A stretch of 32,064 nucleotides of DNA from Rhizaria sp. SCN 62-66 (taxonomy: Eukaryota; Rhizaria, unplaced). This document shows, piece by piece, positions 31,501 through 32,064 of this stretch; the stretch's first letter is position 1, and each line of letters starts with the position of its first letter. The notes under the pieces were generated by a model. That model saw nothing but the letters and a program-made list of their open reading frames with translations, had not been told where the DNA came from and searched no databases. The position numbers were made by a program, and so were the translations under genes. The stretch is from positions 1-32,064 of the forward strand of contig MEDY01000377.1 of the NCBI GenBank assembly GCA_001724265.1. Direction: 5' to 3'.

Positions 31501-32064
31501 GCGGGCGGCCCCCGATGGCGCGCGTCGACCCGACGGGCGGGGAAATCCCCTACGTGTCCCCGACCGTCGCCGCCGCCGTCGCCGCGTCCATGGCGGCCGA
31601 CGTGGCTGCGGGCCGGACCGTCTCGGAGGAGTCGTCGCGCATCCTCGCCGCCGCCGTCGCAGGCCGCCTCGCGGCGCAGAAGCGCGCGGCAGAGAAGCGC
31701 CGCGACCTCAAGCGTCGCGCCGCCGCCCGCCAGCGCGAGGAGAAGGCTGCGGCCGCCGCCGCGGCCGCGGGGCTTGCCGGCGCGGACACCGCGCGCGCGC
31801 TCTCCGCCGCCGCGCTCTCCGCCGCCGCGCTCGATGACGCCGCCGCCGCCGCCGACGCGAGCCTGGGCGGTGAAGGCGGTGTGCCGCTGCCGGCCGACGC
31901 CGACGCCCTGGCCGTGGCCGCGCACGCCGCCGCCGCCGCCGCGCAGGCCGGGCCCTCCGCGATCGCTGCCGCCGCGGCTGCTGCAGCCGCTGCTGCGGCC
32001 GCCGCTGCCAACGGAGGCGACGTCGACGCCGCACTGCTGGCGCAGTACAACGGCGACCCCAGCG
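28600..32064 (+). CDS. Gln/Ala/His-rich AT-hook protein (3' part missing, internal frameshift)
   Basis: The ATG at 28600 (MSDNRPPTSMQLHP) has A at -3. The frame is open for about 950 codons with no intron. The N-terminus has Gln-Ala, His-rich, Pro and collagen-like Val-Gly-Pro runs, then long poly-Gln and poly-Ala. The best conserved-looking part is at residues 590-650, with two AT-hooks: RRPKGRPTK (594-602) and RRARGRPKK (638-646), joined by EVSAALRQERLAQGLDPNP and LKQKLISNKLAEVGL. A third AT-hook, KRRGRPP (31494-31514), lies in a different frame. From there that frame stays open to the window edge and encodes a coherent Ala-rich and basic helical region (RAAEKRRDLKRRAAARQREEK). AT-hooks bind the minor groove of A+T-rich DNA, so a chromatin or transcription role is likely. 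The frame changes between about 31455 and 31490. A single N at 30145 does not change the frame. Confidence 0.8.
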   Translation, partial: MSDNRPPTSMQLHPAAGLESLGALNEAQAQQAAQQQAQAHAQAQAQAQAAAQQHHHHSGLVPPPPPPPAHQPFPPMMDALHVHPQSHFMLSGLGLDPAAAAAAAAAAAASAAMQQQHQQMQLQQHQVPPQLHQHQHHQVQHQVQHQVQQQQPQPLQPLHSHHAHHVPHAHAHGVVAHGHTHGHGHGVAPGLIYPPMPPVGPVGPVGPVGPVGPVAPGTLHGHPGHPSHPGHPAHAHLMHQHQHQSAAALQSAAAALQAQAQAAQAQAQAPLLVDSAGLGGYQTQAQAQQSQQQQQQQQQQAAAAAAAAATQSQQQQAQQSHQQQTQAAQAAVAAAVAATQQQAQQQQQQQQQQQDQNAAAVAAVAAAAAAASPVSVGNAGANEAAQQQQQQQQQQRKDGAAAGKDASDAAAAAAAAAAAAHAHAAAAVMGGVPAGLTAPGLGAAGLRLVGGPGLPPVAGGLVDPAQAAAMAAAAAAATPAARAAAAAAVAAMNKQQQQQQQQQQQAQQQQQQMHHXAAAAAAAAANQQQQQAQAQQQQLQQLAQAQAQVAQAQAQQAAQAQQQQGQTQAQQGAQQAAAAAAAAAAAAASLVNARRPKGRPTKEVSAALRQERLAQGLDPNPRLKQKLISNKLAEVGLRRARGRPKKDDAEAILNMINMGPQQQAQQPPGQGLLDSAAAAAIVAAANAASRGALGLSPTAAASPAAITAPADDSAAAVAAAAAAAAAAANGGLPGLGLGALPPPVHGHAHGHGPVTLAPPGTLTAAADADAADKVSQQGQAMTDGDSPAAAPSAAAAAAAKSVDAVTAAVAAVAAAAAAAQQQQQQQQQQAQGPSANSAAGAGSGDAAAAATHAAVSAAAAAAAAAAASMSQQQQQQQQQQQQGRLMMLSPVPVAVAQQQQQQQQQQGQPPAGLRRTTAATAQGPPGQLVSVVGGMHPSTGLVAAPPRGLVPSAAAAAAAPPSRAPSAAGGPRWRASTRRAGKSPTCPRPSPPPSPRPWRPTWLRAGPSRRSRRASSPPPSQAASRRRSARQRSAATSSVAPPPASARRRLRPPPRPRGLPARTPRARSPPPRSPPPRSMTPPPPPTRAWAVKAVCRCRPTPTPWPWPRTPPPPPRRPGPPRSLPPRLLQPLLRPPLPTEATSTPHCWRSTTATPA
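29194..29238 (+). repeat. Val-Gly-Pro tandem repeat
   Basis: Five nine-base units in a row; the first three are identical (GTGGGCCCC) and the last two have diverged. They encode VGP repeats, followed by His-Pro-Gly units. Confidence 0.8.
29461..30360 (+). repeat. Gln/Ala-tract region (CAG/CAA and GCN)
   Basis: Alternating poly-Gln (CAG with CAA interruptions) and poly-Ala (GCC, GCG and GCT mixed) runs dominate about 300 codons. The interruptions mean these are not pure microsatellites. The unresolved base N at 30145 falls in one of these runs. Confidence 0.85.
30379..30405 (+). other. AT-hook motif 1
   Basis: Codes for RRPKGRPTK, with the GRP core flanked by basic residues typical of AT-hooks. 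Confidence 0.8.
30511..30537 (+). other. AT-hook motif 2
   Basis: Codes for RRARGRPKK, a strong match to the AT-hook core R-G-R-P with basic flanks. Confidence 0.88.
31494..31514 (+). other. AT-hook motif 3, in a shifted frame
   Basis: Codes for KRRGRPP in the frame one base behind that of the start codon. Its presence shows which frame is real downstream. Confidence 0.75.

Noticed and set aside
28549-32050. Minus-strand open frames opposite the AT-hook gene (28549-30852, 30255-31925 and 31550-32050)
   Set aside because: They are poly-Leu, poly-Cys and poly-Ala shadows of CAG/GCN tracts. The plus strand has the AT-hooks and a sensible start.

Overview
The window is nuclear DNA from a eukaryote, most likely a unicellular one; I cannot name the lineage. 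Exons are very G+C-rich, with third codon positions almost all G or C. Introns and gene-free stretches are clearly A+T-richer. The proteins carry long Ala, Ser, Asn, Gln and Asp/Glu tracts, often inside otherwise conserved domains. I rebuilt ten coding introns by splicing conserved protein blocks together. They are 131-176 bp long, and nine of ten begin GTACG.

Layout, left to right. (1) 1-1438, minus strand, cut by the window edge: a CD2BP2/LIN1-like U5 snRNP protein whose GYF domain would lie outside. (2) 1847-9977, minus, five exons, 2,499 aa: a large BIG/Sec7-type ARF guanine-nucleotide exchange factor with recognisable DCB, HUS, Sec7 and HDS regions. (3) 10882-14773, plus, three exons, 1,187 aa: an Ala-rich coiled-coil protein ending in a long helical segment with near-perfect heptads. 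(4) 14774-16945: an A+T-rich gap between convergent genes, holding one unexplained low-GC open frame on the minus strand. (5) 16946-26875, minus, four exons, up to 3,153 aa: an E3 ubiquitin ligase whose C-terminus matches the RING plus tandem-cysteine module of PHR proteins (MYCBP2/Highwire/RPM-1), the RING-Cys-relay (RCR) class. (6) 27286-27510, plus: a small 74-aa protein of unknown function, probably with a 5'-UTR intron. (7) 28600-32064, plus, cut by the right edge: a Gln/Ala/His-rich AT-hook protein with one N base and one apparent frameshift.

The genes look like ordinary, functionally unrelated housekeeping and regulatory loci: splicing, vesicle traffic, ubiquitin signalling and chromatin. 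Two pairs are divergent and may share promoters (Sec7/coiled coil, and RCR ligase/small protein).

The most striking observation is the RCR ligase. The two cysteines equivalent to the MYCBP2 relay pair are both present, but they are 406 residues apart instead of about 52, because large low-complexity inserts sit between them. The MYCBP2-type N-terminal domains are not visible in the gene model. Other points worth a second look are the uniform GTACG donor sites, the orphan low-GC open frame and the frameshift in the AT-hook gene.
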